Counted from the stretch's first letter, positions 16,334 through 24,347 are shown. The stretch is 33,000 bases of DNA from Flammeovirgaceae bacterium UBA2786 (GCA_002352225.1 DEIA01000081.1:83359-116358); one strand, 5' to 3'. Numbers and translations are program-made. Notes: generated by a model not told the origin, from the letters alone.

Positions 16334-16561
16334 TTGTACACAGCTTTAAAAGGATTCTTCTCTTTAGATTTGTACCTATTACCAATCCAATCGACTAACA
16401 TATTTTATGTGAGAAGTGGAGTACAAAAAGCAGATAATTTTTATAATCCCTTTATTGAATTTAGTCCTTTATTCCTATTTCAGCCGTTGATAATATCTAC
16501 CTTGGTATGGCTTGCCTATACTGTTTTTATGAAGAAAGACATTGAGCAACTTTCTGACTAG
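16334..16561 (+). CDS. Short ORF with one membrane helix, possible gene remnant
   Basis: I do not recognise this ORF. It opens with TTG and gives 75 residues, with one likely membrane helix near the end (LFLFQPLIISTLVWLAYTVF) followed by MKKDIEQLSD. The frame remains open upstream through the REP-like hairpins without an ATG, so it could be the 3' remainder of a longer membrane protein gene cut by the rearrangement that left the cdsA tail. Base composition is AT-rich like the surrounding patch. A true small protein is possible but not well supported. Confidence 0.3.
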   Translation: MYTALKGFFSLDLYLLPIQSTNIFYVRSGVQKADNFYNPFIEFSPLFLFQPLIISTLVWLAYTVFMKKDIEQLSD

Positions 16562-16655
16562 GAAAACAATTAGGCATTTTACCTCTTCCTGCCGATTGAT
16601 AAAGTTTTACCATCCGTTAAATGTCCAAATTGGAATGGAATCGCCATAAACATGT

Positions 16656-16700
16656 ATGTATTATACATAAATGTATTATACCAGAATGTCTTATTCTGGT
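16656..16700. repeat. 11-bp direct repeat and hairpin next to the cdsA stop
   Basis: ATGTATTATAC occurs at 16656-16666 and again at 16671-16681. It overlaps by two bases a hairpin with 8-base arms, ACCAGAAT at 16680-16687 and ATTCTGGT at 16693-16700, which lies 3 bases past the cdsA stop. The hairpin may act as a transcript end for cdsA on the minus strand, although the sequence after it is AT-rich rather than a clean uridine run. Confidence 0.5.
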
Positions 16701-16703
16701 CAA

Positions 16704-17543
16704 TCAAAAAATCTCCAGAAAGGCTACAATAAACGGTGCTGATATCAATAAACCATCAAACCGATCCAGAAAGCCACCGTGGCCGGGCAGGCTGGTGCCA
16801 GAATCTTTTATTTCGATACTGCGCTTTAGTAAAGATTCTACCAGATCACCAAAGGTGCCACCCACAATTATAATTACTCCAATCACCATCCATTGCCACG
16901 ATTGAATGGTGGGCTCTTGCCCGATTGCACTAAAGAAATACGGAAGCCCATAAGCAAATGCAAACGCCAGTGCAGCACCTCCGGCAAAACCTTCCCACGA
17001 TTTTTTAGGCGAGATGCGTTCGAATAATTTTCGTTTACCGAACAAACTTCCGGCAAAGTAAGCACCCGTATCGCTGGCCCACAGAATAAACAAACTGCCA
17101 AAAATAATCTGGTAGTTATATAGCTGGTTTTCGAATGTAGCAATGTTTAAAAGAGCGAACGGAACCGCTACATAAAAAATACCCAGAAAGGTATAGGCAA
17201 TATTGGTAAAGGGTTTACGCTCAAATTTTTTGTAAAGCTTAATCATATACACGCATGAAATAGCCGGAAAAATCAGGAAGTAATATCGATACGAGATGTC
17301 GCCCCGTTCAATAAAAAAAGACAAGCAGAAAATGGACAGCCCGCAAATAGTACCAAATGTTTTTTGTGGTACCATACCATCCAGGCCTGCAAGTTTATAG
17401 AACTCAATTAACGAAAACAGGCAGATGATAAAAAAAATGGCAAAGTATGTCCACTCGCTAAATACAATACCAAACACGATACCGGCTGCTCCTAACAAAG
17501 CCGTAATAAGGCGGGGAATGAGATTACTGAATTTACTGCTCAT
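16704..17543 (-). CDS. cdsA: Phosphatidate cytidylyltransferase (CDP-diglyceride synthase)
   Basis: This 279-residue membrane enzyme makes CDP-diacylglycerol from phosphatidate and CTP, feeding phosphatidylserine/ethanolamine and phosphatidylglycerol synthesis. About eight membrane helices are visible. The family signatures are WASDTGAYFAGSLFGKRKL, ISPKKSWEGFAGG and, near the end, GTFGDLVESLLKRSIEIKDSG followed by PGHGGFLDRFDGLL. An ORF extension runs up to 17651 through the CPBP gene in another frame, but ATG at 17543 (MSSKFSNLIPRLITALLG) is the proper start. That start overlaps the CPBP gene stop by 11 bases, implying translational coupling. Its last 72 bases recur 520 bases downstream. Confidence 0.95.
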   Translation of the reverse strand: MSSKFSNLIPRLITALLGAAGIVFGIVFSEWTYFAIFFIICLFSLIEFYKLAGLDGMVPQKTFGTICGLSIFCLSFFIERGDISYRYYFLIFPAISCVYMIKLYKKFERKPFTNIAYTFLGIFYVAVPFALLNIATFENQLYNYQIIFGSLFILWASDTGAYFAGSLFGKRKLFERISPKKSWEGFAGGAALAFAFAYGLPYFFSAIGQEPTIQSWQWMVIGVIIIVGGTFGDLVESLLKRSIEIKDSGTSLPGHGGFLDRFDGLLISAPFIVAFLEIF

Positions 17544-18465
17544 ACACCGGTAGTTGATTTTTATAATACCTGAAAAAATAATAAAGCAATCCAACAAACA
17601 AAATGGTAAAAGGAACAATGGCCGTCCAGGGGGCTGCTTCAGGAGATTCAATATCCAATGTACTTATATCCTGTTGGTGCAGGTACATCATTAAAACCAT
17701 AAATCCATTATTAACAAAATGCGCGATAACCGGCATTAGGAAATTTCCCGACCACAGATAAAGATAACCAAACAATGCCCCTAATAACATGCGCGGCACA
17801 AATCCAAAAAACTGAAAGTGAAATGCGCTGAAGAGGAAAGCAGAAACCCAGATGGCAACATGGTGGTTTCCGCTGGCGCGATAAAACTCAGGCTGTAACA
17901 TACCCCGAAAAACCAACTCCTCGCCAATAGCGGGTAGTAACGCAATAATTACTAAACCAAAAATAAACTCAAGGGGGGTATTAAATACTGTAAAAAGTTT
18001 GGTTAGTTCTGCAGCCGCATCTTCACGTTCGCGGGCCCACGCACCAAATTCTTTCATAAAATCCGGAAAGGTGAAGGTAGCGTTCCACTCAATTATCAAC
18101 GAGTTAGGAACCATAAAAGCAATTACGGCCAACACGACTACACCTACCAGTAAACCGGAGCTTTTCTTAACCCATTGCAGGGGGTTAACATGTTCTTTCG
18201 AGTGCAGGTATAACCATGGAATAAGTATCAGACCTACCAGAGTAGCAAAGCCCTGCATAACCAATATGGGTATTCGCAATTCAGGATGTTGAAGGGGGTT
18301 GGTAATTTTTTGTACGAAGTCAACCATAGACCCTTCATAAAATACAAGAGAAGCAAAAAAACCCACAATAGGGCCAATAATATAAAAGCCGATGAAAACA
18401 ACGCATAGAATAAGAAAAACTGAAAGAATAGGATTGAGCTTCGAAATACCTGTCAGTCCGGACAT
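17533..18465 (-). CDS. CPBP family intramembrane glutamic endopeptidase
   Basis: This 310-residue membrane protein of the CPBP/Abi (CAAX protease-like) family has all conserved motifs: EELVFRG (EExxxR), FSAFHFQFFGF (FxxxH) and IAHFVNN (HxxxN/B). The N-terminal half carries three hydrophobic helices before the protease core, and one helix lies near the C-terminus. Bacterial members have been linked to protein maturation, bacteriocin self-immunity and exopolysaccharide functions; the substrate here is unknown. It is the first gene of a two-gene unit with cdsA, overlapping it by 11 bases. The start MSGLTGISKLNP at 18465 is an ATG. It diverges from dus across 60 bp. Confidence 0.9.
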   Translation of the reverse strand: MSGLTGISKLNPILSVFLILCVVFIGFYIIGPIVGFFASLVFYEGSMVDFVQKITNPLQHPELRIPILVMQGFATLVGLILIPWLYLHSKEHVNPLQWVKKSSGLLVGVVVLAVIAFMVPNSLIIEWNATFTFPDFMKEFGAWAREREDAAAELTKLFTVFNTPLEFIFGLVIIALLPAIGEELVFRGMLQPEFYRASGNHHVAIWVSAFLFSAFHFQFFGFVPRMLLGALFGYLYLWSGNFLMPVIAHFVNNGFMVLMMYLHQQDISTLDIESPEAAPWTAIVPFTILFVGLLYYFFRYYKNQLPVYEQ

Positions 18466-18480
18466 GTGTGCAAAAAGGCT

Positions 18481-18488
18481 TAATTTTG
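18481..18488 (+). promoter_or_regulatory. Candidate dus promoter -7 element
   Basis: TAATTTTG matches the Bacteroidota -7 consensus TAnnTTTG exactly and lies 37 bases before the GTG start of dus, in the 60-bp divergent gap. A -33 TTTG box is not evident. Confidence 0.45.
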
Positions 18489-18525
18489 TGCCGCAAACAA
18501 ACGGGTTTTTAATCAGAATATCAAC

Positions 18526-19515
18526 GTGGTAAAAATTGGCAACATATCGCTAAACGATTTTCCGCTTTTGCTCGCACCTATGGAAGATGTGAGCGATCCG
18601 CCTTTTCGTGCCGTGTGTAAAGCCGGTGGTGCCGATTTAATGTACACCGAGTTTATTTCAAGCGAAGGCTTGATTCGGCATGCTGCCAAAAGCAAGCAGA
18701 AACTTGATATTTTTGAATATGAACGTCCAATTGGCATTCAGCTTTTTGGAGGCAATGTAGAGAGCATGCGCGAAGCAGCCGAAATTGCTGCGGCCGCCAA
18801 TCCTGATTTAATTGATATTAATTACGGCTGCCCGGTTAAAGCAGTAGCGTGTAAAGGTGCCGGTGCGGCCTTGCTTCAGGATATACCCAAGATGGTACGC
18901 ATGACGGAAGAAGTAGTAAAGGCAACTTCGCTACCCGTTACTGTTAAAACCCGTTTGGGGTGGGACGATAGCACCCGAAACATTGTGGAGGTAGCGGAGC
19001 GGCTACAGGATATAGGAATCAAAGCATTATCCATACATGGTCGCACACGCGTACAAATGTATAAGGGCTCAGCCGACTGGACATTAATAGGTAAAGTGAA
19101 AGAAAACCCGCGCATGCACATTCCTATATTTGGTAATGGCGATATAGATTCGCCACAAAAAGCACTGGAGTACAAGAACCGGTATGGTGTTGATGGCGTA
19201 ATGATTGGTCGCGCATCTATTGGAGCACCCTGGGTGTTTAATGAAATTAAACATTTTGTAAAAACAGGAGAGGCGTTACTACCACCCGATATGGCAGAAC
19301 GGGTACGAATAGTTAGACAGCATCTTGATTTTTCCATTCGCTGGAAGGGAGATAAGTTGGGCATTTTTGAAATGCGCAGACATTATACCAATTACTTCAG
19401 GGGCACTCCTGATTTTAAACCTTTTCGTACCCGCCTGGTGGAAGCCGGTACACATACAGAGGTTAATGAGATTTTGGAAGAAGTTGTTCAGGCATATGCC
19501 GAGATTCCAGCCTGA
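18526..19515 (+). CDS. tRNA-dihydrouridine synthase (DusB-like)
   Basis: This 329-residue FMN enzyme reduces uridines in tRNA to dihydrouridine using NADPH. The TIM-barrel Dus signatures are LLLAPMEDVSDPPFR at the N-terminus, DINYGCPVKAVACKGAGAALL with the catalytic Cys, VTVKTRLGWDDS, SIHGRTRVQMYKGSADW, and GNGDIDSP / GVMIGRASIGAPWVF for phosphate binding. The C-terminal helical domain is present. The start is GTG at 18526 (MVKIGNISLNDFPLLLAPM), which matches the usual family N-terminus; no ATG is suitable. The next gene (EamA) follows in the same direction after 66 bp. The specific uridine modified cannot be read from sequence. Confidence 0.93.
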   Translation: MVKIGNISLNDFPLLLAPMEDVSDPPFRAVCKAGGADLMYTEFISSEGLIRHAAKSKQKLDIFEYERPIGIQLFGGNVESMREAAEIAAAANPDLIDINYGCPVKAVACKGAGAALLQDIPKMVRMTEEVVKATSLPVTVKTRLGWDDSTRNIVEVAERLQDIGIKALSIHGRTRVQMYKGSADWTLIGKVKENPRMHIPIFGNGDIDSPQKALEYKNRYGVDGVMIGRASIGAPWVFNEIKHFVKTGEALLPPDMAERVRIVRQHLDFSIRWKGDKLGIFEMRRHYTNYFRGTPDFKPFRTRLVEAGTHTEVNEILEEVVQAYAEIPA

Positions 19516-19581
19516 TATTTAGCCACCACCCGCATTTGAATTCCTCATCCGAATAGCGTTCTTTGGCCCGCTTTTGCCTGT

Positions 19582-20457
19582 ATGCCTCAAGAAAAAAATT
19601 TCTCAGTCTTTTTATTGATTGTACTTTCGCTTATCTGGGGAACTTCCTTCATCCTTATCAAGCAAGGTCTTATCTATTTTCCACCTGATGTAGTGGGTGC
19701 GCTGCGCGTAACGGCTGCTTCATTGTTCCTGCTACCGCTTGCGTTACCGCGATTAAAAGAATTAAAAAACGGGGATTCGTTTAAACTGTTTGTATCAGGA
19801 TTGATGGGGATTTTCTTTCCGGCCTTCATGTTTGCATGGGCACAAACACACCTTAGCAGTTCGGTAGCCGGTATTTTAAATACACTTTCGCCTGTGTGGA
19901 CTATGATCTTTGGTGTGTTATTGTTTAACCAGCGATTTAAAGGATTCGCATTGGTTGGAATAGTTATTTCGTTTGCGGGCACAGTTTTGCTTGCCCTTTC
20001 GCGATCGGGCGGAAGCATTACAGGTTTTAATGTATATGCCCTGTTAATTGTTGGAGCTTGTGTATTTTACGGGGCCAACCTGAATTGGATAAAATTTAAA
20101 ATTCAAGGATTGGGGTCATTAACTATTACCAGTGTGTCTCTTTTATTCATCGGGCCACTGGCTGCGGTGTACCTTTTTCTGGCTACTGATTTTGTATCCA
20201 TCCTTACTCAAACACCTGCTGCCTGGAAAGGGTTGGGGTTTGTTCTTTTGCTGGCGCTAATGAGCACCACTATTGCTAATCTGCTTTTTGTTAAGCTACT
20301 TAGTATCTCCACGCCATTGTTTGCAAGTTCAGTAACGTACATCATGCCTATTGTGGCTGTAATGTGGGGGTTTATTGATGGCGAAATGTTAACCGTTTGG
20401 CATCTGGCGGGTATGGTGCTGATTATTATAGGGGTTTACCTCGCCAATAAGAAGTAG
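19582..20457 (+). CDS. EamA/DMT-family transporter
   Basis: This 291-residue protein has ten hydrophobic helices arranged as two EamA repeats (about residues 10-140 and 150-288). The first repeat starts with LIWGTSFILIKQGLIYFPPD, the typical DMT opening, and its end shows LNTLSPVWTMIFGVLLFNQRF. The second repeat contains ASSVTYIMPIVAVMWGFIDGE, again typical. Family members export amino acids or other metabolites; the substrate is not predictable here. A positively charged NKK end faces the cytoplasm. It lies 66 bp after dus, and a MITE-like repeat begins 3 bases past its stop codon. Confidence 0.9.
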   Translation: MPQEKNFSVFLLIVLSLIWGTSFILIKQGLIYFPPDVVGALRVTAASLFLLPLALPRLKELKNGDSFKLFVSGLMGIFFPAFMFAWAQTHLSSSVAGILNTLSPVWTMIFGVLLFNQRFKGFALVGIVISFAGTVLLALSRSGGSITGFNVYALLIVGACVFYGANLNWIKFKIQGLGSLTITSVSLLFIGPLAAVYLFLATDFVSILTQTPAAWKGLGFVLLLALMSTTIANLLFVKLLSISTPLFASSVTYIMPIVAVMWGFIDGEMLTVWHLAGMVLIIIGVYLANKK

Positions 20458-20460
20458 GTG

Positions 20461-20583
20461 AGGCTGTACCAGAAATAATTAATGTATTGTCATTCCGGCC
20501 TTGTGCCGGAATCCCGTTGAGTACTGCTAAATCAGGGATCTCAGAACAAATCCGCGATGACAGAACGACTTTTGGTACAGCCT
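20461..20583. mobile_element. MITE-like 123-bp element with 13-bp terminal inverted repeats
   Basis: The ends AGGCTGTACCAGA (20461-20473) and TTTGGTACAGCCT (20571-20583) are inverted repeats matching at 12 of 13 positions. Inside is a stem ATTCCGGC/GCCGGAAT (20492-20499 and 20505-20512, loop CTTGT) and a second nested pair TGTCAT/ATGACA (20488-20493 and 20557-20562). It encodes nothing credible and begins three bases after the EamA stop. The TGTCATTCCGG...CCGGAAT core resembles small dispersed repeats common in many bacterial genomes. It also supplies a false N-terminal extension to the walJ-type ORF. Confidence 0.7.
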
Positions 20584-20615
20584 TATATTTTACTTTCAAA
20601 CTTTTAATTTCGTGT

Positions 20616-21434
20616 ATGGCGTTAACACTGGCATCTTTAAACTCGGGCAGCAATGGCAATTGTTATTATATTGGTAATAGCAATGAGGCCGTGCTGATTG
20701 ATGCCGGTATTTCGTGTAGAGAAACAGAACGCAGACTAAAGCGGTTAGGGTTGTCTATCGAAAAGGTAAAGGCTATTTTCATTACACACGAGCACAACGA
20801 TCATATTTCGGGCCTGCACAGATTAATTAAACGCCACAGTATTCCGGTATATGTTTCGTTGGCAACCCGACAGAGTTTCGCGATGGAGTGGAGTATTAAG
20901 CTAGCTCATAGTTTTACCCCGTATCAGCCTGTAATGATTGGTGATTTATCAATAACCGCATTGCCAAAGTATCATGATGCGGCAGATCCACATAGTTTTC
21001 TGGTTACCCATCAAACCACAACGGTTGGGGTGTTTACCGATATGGGGCGGGTATGTAAACACCTGATCAATAACTTTAAGCAATGCCATGCCGCCATTCT
21101 GGAATCGAACTATGACGAAGAAATGCTGGAAACAGGAAGTTATCCAATTCATCTGAAGAACAGAATCAGAGGCGGTATGGGTCATATCTCTAACCGGCAA
21201 GCCTTGCAGTTGTTTATGGAACACAGGCCTGCGTTTATGTCGCATTTGGTGTTAGGCCATTTATCATATAACAACAACAAACCTTCTATTGTAGAGAACT
21301 TGTTTCAGGCCGTAGCGGGTAATACAAAAATTGTAGTAGCATCGCGTTACCGCGAATCGGAAGCGTTTAGTATTAGTGCCGGTGCAACACCAGGCAAAGT
21401 ACAGCCGGTGGCAGAACAGTTACAGTTATTTTAA
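20616..21434 (+). CDS. MBL-fold metallo-hydrolase, WalJ/YycJ type
   Basis: This 272-residue metallo-beta-lactamase-fold protein has the metal-binding HxHxDH motif at residues 58-63 (THEHNDHISGLH), a downstream metal-bridging Asp in GVFTDMG, and a His in LGHLSYNN. The opening ASLNSGSNGNCYYIG and the DAGISCRETERRLKRLGL segment are typical of the WalJ/YycJ group, which has been tied to DNA repair and cell-wall regulation in Firmicutes. The open frame runs up to 20487 through the MITE-like element, but that 43-residue extension is an artefact; ATG at 20616 gives the family start. The last 9 bases overlap the end of the convergent gene. Confidence 0.9.
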   Translation: MALTLASLNSGSNGNCYYIGNSNEAVLIDAGISCRETERRLKRLGLSIEKVKAIFITHEHNDHISGLHRLIKRHSIPVYVSLATRQSFAMEWSIKLAHSFTPYQPVMIGDLSITALPKYHDAADPHSFLVTHQTTTVGVFTDMGRVCKHLINNFKQCHAAILESNYDEEMLETGSYPIHLKNRIRGGMGHISNRQALQLFMEHRPAFMSHLVLGHLSYNNNKPSIVENLFQAVAGNTKIVVASRYRESEAFSISAGATPGKVQPVAEQLQLF

Positions 21435-22265
21435 GGTAAGTGTAACCAGCACGGGTAAATGATCGGAAGGATAATACCGCCCATCATTATCCTGTATAAC
21501 CTGATACCCCGATGCCTTCCAGCCTTCTGAATGGAAAATGTAATCAATGGTTTTGCATTCCATTTTATCTAATTCAAAACCACAAAAAGTTCCGGTAAGG
21601 TTATCGGCCGGCCGCGAGTCGAATAAAAGAAAACCTTTCCCGTTAGTTATAGTCAGGTAAGGAGCTTCGGTAGGTTGTGAATTAAAATCGCCCGATACGA
21701 TAGCCGGCAGTTTGCCAGCGCCTGCAATAAAACCAGCTATATATGTTTTGATAAGCTCAGCACTGTTTTTTCTTGCTTCTTTACCAATATGATCAAAATG
21801 TGTATTGGCATATAAGAATTTCTTGCCGGTGGCTTTGTCTTTAAATACTGCGTAGGTAACCACGCGGGTAATAGCTGCATCCCAGCTTTTACTTCCGGGC
21901 ACTTCGGGTGTTTCAGAAAGCCAGAATGTTTTTTGCGAGAGCACTTCAAATTTTTCTTTCTTATAAAAGATGGCCGAGTACTCACCTTTTTCTTTTCCAT
22001 CATCGCGGCCAACGCCAACATAACTATATTCAGCAAGACCGTTTTGTAAATCCTGCATCTGATTGTGCATGGCTTCCTGCACGCCAAACAAATCGGGATT
22101 ATATTTTTTAATGAGGTTTATAACTTTGCCGGGACGGTTTTTCCACTGGTTTACACCATCAGCCTGTGTATCCAGCCGGATGTTGTACGACATGACTTTT
22201 ACAGATTGTGCATTCATACCCGGTGATGTCAAAAAGACTAAAAGCAACAACAAGATATTTCTCAT
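21426..22265 (-). CDS. Secreted endonuclease/exonuclease/phosphatase-family hydrolase
   Basis: This 279-residue protein has a signal peptide (about residues 1-19, ending GMNAQ) and then the EEP (DNase I/synaptojanin-like) fold. Catalytic motifs in order are MSYNIR (Asn), FGVQEA (metal-binding Glu), NTHFDHIG (His), VSGDFNSQP (Asp and Asn), TIDYIF (Asp) and YPSDHLPV (Asp-His). All active-site residues are present. The secreted form suggests a periplasmic or extracellular phosphodiesterase on nucleic acids, sugars or lipids; the substrate is not specified by the motifs. It converges with walJ (9-bp overlap) and stands alone in its direction, with 58 bp before the nfu gene. Confidence 0.88.
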   Translation of the reverse strand: MRNILLLLLVFLTSPGMNAQSVKVMSYNIRLDTQADGVNQWKNRPGKVINLIKKYNPDLFGVQEAMHNQMQDLQNGLAEYSYVGVGRDDGKEKGEYSAIFYKKEKFEVLSQKTFWLSETPEVPGSKSWDAAITRVVTYAVFKDKATGKKFLYANTHFDHIGKEARKNSAELIKTYIAGFIAGAGKLPAIVSGDFNSQPTEAPYLTITNGKGFLLFDSRPADNLTGTFCGFELDKMECKTIDYIFHSEGWKASGYQVIQDNDGRYYPSDHLPVLVTLTLK

Positions 22266-22323
22266 GCTTTAAAAGTTTACGATTCTTAAGACTTAGAATG
22301 TTGTTGGGTTAAAACTTTCCGCC

Positions 22324-22896
22324 TTAAAGCGCTTCCACTTCCTGCACTTCTTCCGGCATCATGCGCTTGAAGAGATTTTCGATACCGGCCTTTAACGTAA
22401 TGGTGGATGAAGGGCATCCGCTGCACGATCCCTGAAGAGTTACTGTTACTTTTTTATCCTGATAAGAGTGGAAAGTAATGGCACCGCCATCCTGTTCTAC
22501 AGCCGGGCGGATATATTCATCCAATATGGTTTTGATTTTTTTTATCGTTTCGGTTTCTTCCTGTTCTGGTGTAGCCTCGCCTTTTATCTCTAAAATCAAC
22601 TTGCCACTTTCTAAAAAGGTTTTGATATGGTTCTTTAAAGTATCCTGAATTTCCAGCCATTCCACGTCTTCTTTTTTTGTTACGGTAACAAAGTTGCTCA
22701 TATAAAATACCCGATCAACAAAGGGATACATGAACAGTTCCTGCGCAAGAGGTGCATTTTCGGCATCAGCCGGAGTAGGAAAATCGAAGGACATTCCTTC
22801 CGGAACTAACATGTCACTAACAACAAATTTTAATGAATTTGGGTTAGGGTTTGATTCTAAATAGATATGAAGCGCTTTTGGGGCAGATTTTAACAT
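22324..22896 (-). CDS. NifU-like Fe-S cluster scaffold (Nfu)
   Basis: This 190-residue two-domain protein has an N-terminal Nfu domain (about residues 9-97, with LESNPNPNSLKFVV) and a C-terminal NifU-like domain with the cluster-binding CxxC at Cys158 and Cys161 (GSCSGCPSSTITLKAGIE). It assembles and hands over 4Fe-4S clusters to target proteins in the cytoplasm; QueG in this window is an example of an Fe-S client class. The frame extends to a TTG at 22926, but ATG at 22896 (MLKSAPKALHIYLE) is the family start. A TAAATTTG promoter element lies 27 bases upstream, so it is probably transcribed apart from the symporter gene before it. Confidence 0.93.
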   Translation of the reverse strand: MLKSAPKALHIYLESNPNPNSLKFVVSDMLVPEGMSFDFPTPADAENAPLAQELFMYPFVDRVFYMSNFVTVTKKEDVEWLEIQDTLKNHIKTFLESGKLILEIKGEATPEQEETETIKKIKTILDEYIRPAVEQDGGAITFHSYQDKKVTVTLQGSCSGCPSSTITLKAGIENLFKRMMPEEVQEVEAL

Positions 22897-22923
22897 GGTA
22901 AATCGTTCTTGTTTTTGAAAGAA

Positions 22924-22931
22924 CAAATTTA
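22924..22931 (-). promoter_or_regulatory. Candidate nfu promoter -7 element
   Basis: On the minus strand the sequence is TAAATTTG, an exact TAnnTTTG match, 27 bases before the nfu ATG and just after the end of the symporter gene. It overlaps a small GTTCTT/AAGAAC inverted repeat (22905-22910 and 22919-22924). No clear -33 partner is seen. Confidence 0.45.
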
Positions 22932-22943
22932 ATGAATATTAGT

Positions 22944-24347
22944 TCAGGACTTTTCTGGCTCCGGTTCGCCCAGGGCATTTTCCCATTTACTTACCACGGC
23001 AGTAGCTACGCTGTTACCAATAACATTAGTGGCGCTACGGCCCATATCCAATAAGGGATCGATACCTAATAACAAGGCGAGCCCTGCTTCCGGAATATTA
23101 AAGGTAGCCAGCGTTCCGGCAATTACTACAAGCGAGGCGCGCGGCACACCGGCTATTCCCTTGCTGGTAAGCATAAGTACCAATAACATACTTATTTGGG
23201 TGGCGAAAGGAAGATCTATACCATACGATTGAGCAATAAATAAAGAAGCAAAAGTCATATACATCATGCTGCCATCCAGATTAAAGGAGTAGCCCAGGGG
23301 TAATACAAAACTCACAATCTTATCCTTGCATCCAAACTTCTGAAGTTCTTCCATGGTTTTTGGAAAAGCGGCTTCGCTGCTGGCTGTGCTAAAAGCAAGT
23401 AAGGTTGGTTCTTTTACATGTTTTAATAATGAGAGAATTCGTTTACCAATTACCAAAAACCCGGCTAACCCAAGCAATATCCAAAGCAGCGTTAATCCAA
23501 GATAAAACTCTCCGATAAAGATGGAATAGGTTTTTAGTATCCCTACACCTTGCTTAGCAATAATAGCAGCCATTGCACCAAACACCGCAATAGGGGCAAG
23601 TTCCATTACATACCCCGTTACTTTTAGAATTACGTGAGCAGCGGCATCCATAAAGTCGATAATAATCTTTCCTTTTTCACCAATAGCAGCTGTGGCTACT
23701 CCAAAGAATAAAGAGAATACCACAATTTGAAGAATCTCATTTTTGGCCATCGACTCAATTACACTACTGGGGAAGATGTGGTATAAAAAATTTTTGAGTG
23801 AAAACCCGACATTGGTAATACCCGATGACTCGCCCGTATCTGGTACGGGCAGGTTCATGGCTATGCCGGGTTTAAAAATATTTACCAGAATCATACCCAG
23901 CAATAAACTCATTAGCGAAGCGCCAATAAACCAAAGCAAGGTTTTGCCACCAATACGCCCAACGGCACTAATGTCGCCCAGTTTGGCCACACCCACTACT
24001 AAGGTGGTAAATACCAGAGGGGCCACAATCATTTTAATAAGTCGAAGAAATACATCGGCCAGAATTGAAAAGGGTTCAGTTTTACTATCGCGGGCGCTAA
24101 GGGTTTCATTTCGCTGTGCATTGATGGTGCCTTTTTCGGCTTCCAGTATAGAGGCCCGGGCGCTGTCGGCTGTGTGTAACTCTCTTTTAATTTCGTTTAG
24201 CCGGATATCAAGAGCCTCCAGTTTGGCATTATCATCATGCAGGTATTTTTTGTTAAGAATAAAACCGGTAGCAATACCCACAATTAAACCTATAATAATG
24301 TAGAGGGTTAACCGGCTTTTCTTTTTTGGCTTAGTTTCAAGTTCCAT
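22944..24347 (-). CDS. Dicarboxylate/amino acid:cation symporter (DAACS family)
   Basis: This 467-residue glutamate/aspartate or C4-dicarboxylate symporter uses sodium or proton gradients. The family signatures are APLVFTTLVVGVAKLGD, STASSEAAFPKTMEELQK (the serine-rich hairpin 1), GYSFNLDGSMMYMTFASLFIAQ (substrate and cation site) and SKGIAGVPRASLVV (hairpin 2). Between the first two helices, residues about 36-85 form a charged, E/A/R/L-rich stretch (LDIRLNEIKREL, ARASILEAEKG) that looks like a coiled coil and is longer than in GltP or DctA. Substrate choice cannot be decided from sequence. It is the only gene of its kind here; nfu lies 47 bp downstream. Confidence 0.93.
   Translation of the reverse strand: MELETKPKKKSRLTLYIIIGLIVGIATGFILNKKYLHDDNAKLEALDIRLNEIKRELHTADSARASILEAEKGTINAQRNETLSARDSKTEPFSILADVFLRLIKMIVAPLVFTTLVVGVAKLGDISAVGRIGGKTLLWFIGASLMSLLLGMILVNIFKPGIAMNLPVPDTGESSGITNVGFSLKNFLYHIFPSSVIESMAKNEILQIVVFSLFFGVATAAIGEKGKIIIDFMDAAAHVILKVTGYVMELAPIAVFGAMAAIIAKQGVGILKTYSIFIGEFYLGLTLLWILLGLAGFLVIGKRILSLLKHVKEPTLLAFSTASSEAAFPKTMEELQKFGCKDKIVSFVLPLGYSFNLDGSMMYMTFASLFIAQSYGIDLPFATQISMLLVLMLTSKGIAGVPRASLVVIAGTLATFNIPEAGLALLLGIDPLLDMGRSATNVIGNSVATAVVSKWENALGEPEPEKS

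Noticed and set aside
17544..17651. 36-residue extension of cdsA
   Set aside because: It overlaps the CPBP coding region in another frame and precedes the family start MSSKFSNLIPRLI.
20605..20612. TAATTTCG near-consensus -7 element before the walJ-type gene
   Set aside because: It lies 3 bases before the ATG, so a transcript would start inside the coding region.
23743..24303. 186-codon open frame on the plus strand opposite the symporter gene
   Set aside because: It lies entirely antisense to a well-supported DAACS gene, has no family motif, and its composition follows from the codon pattern of the real gene.
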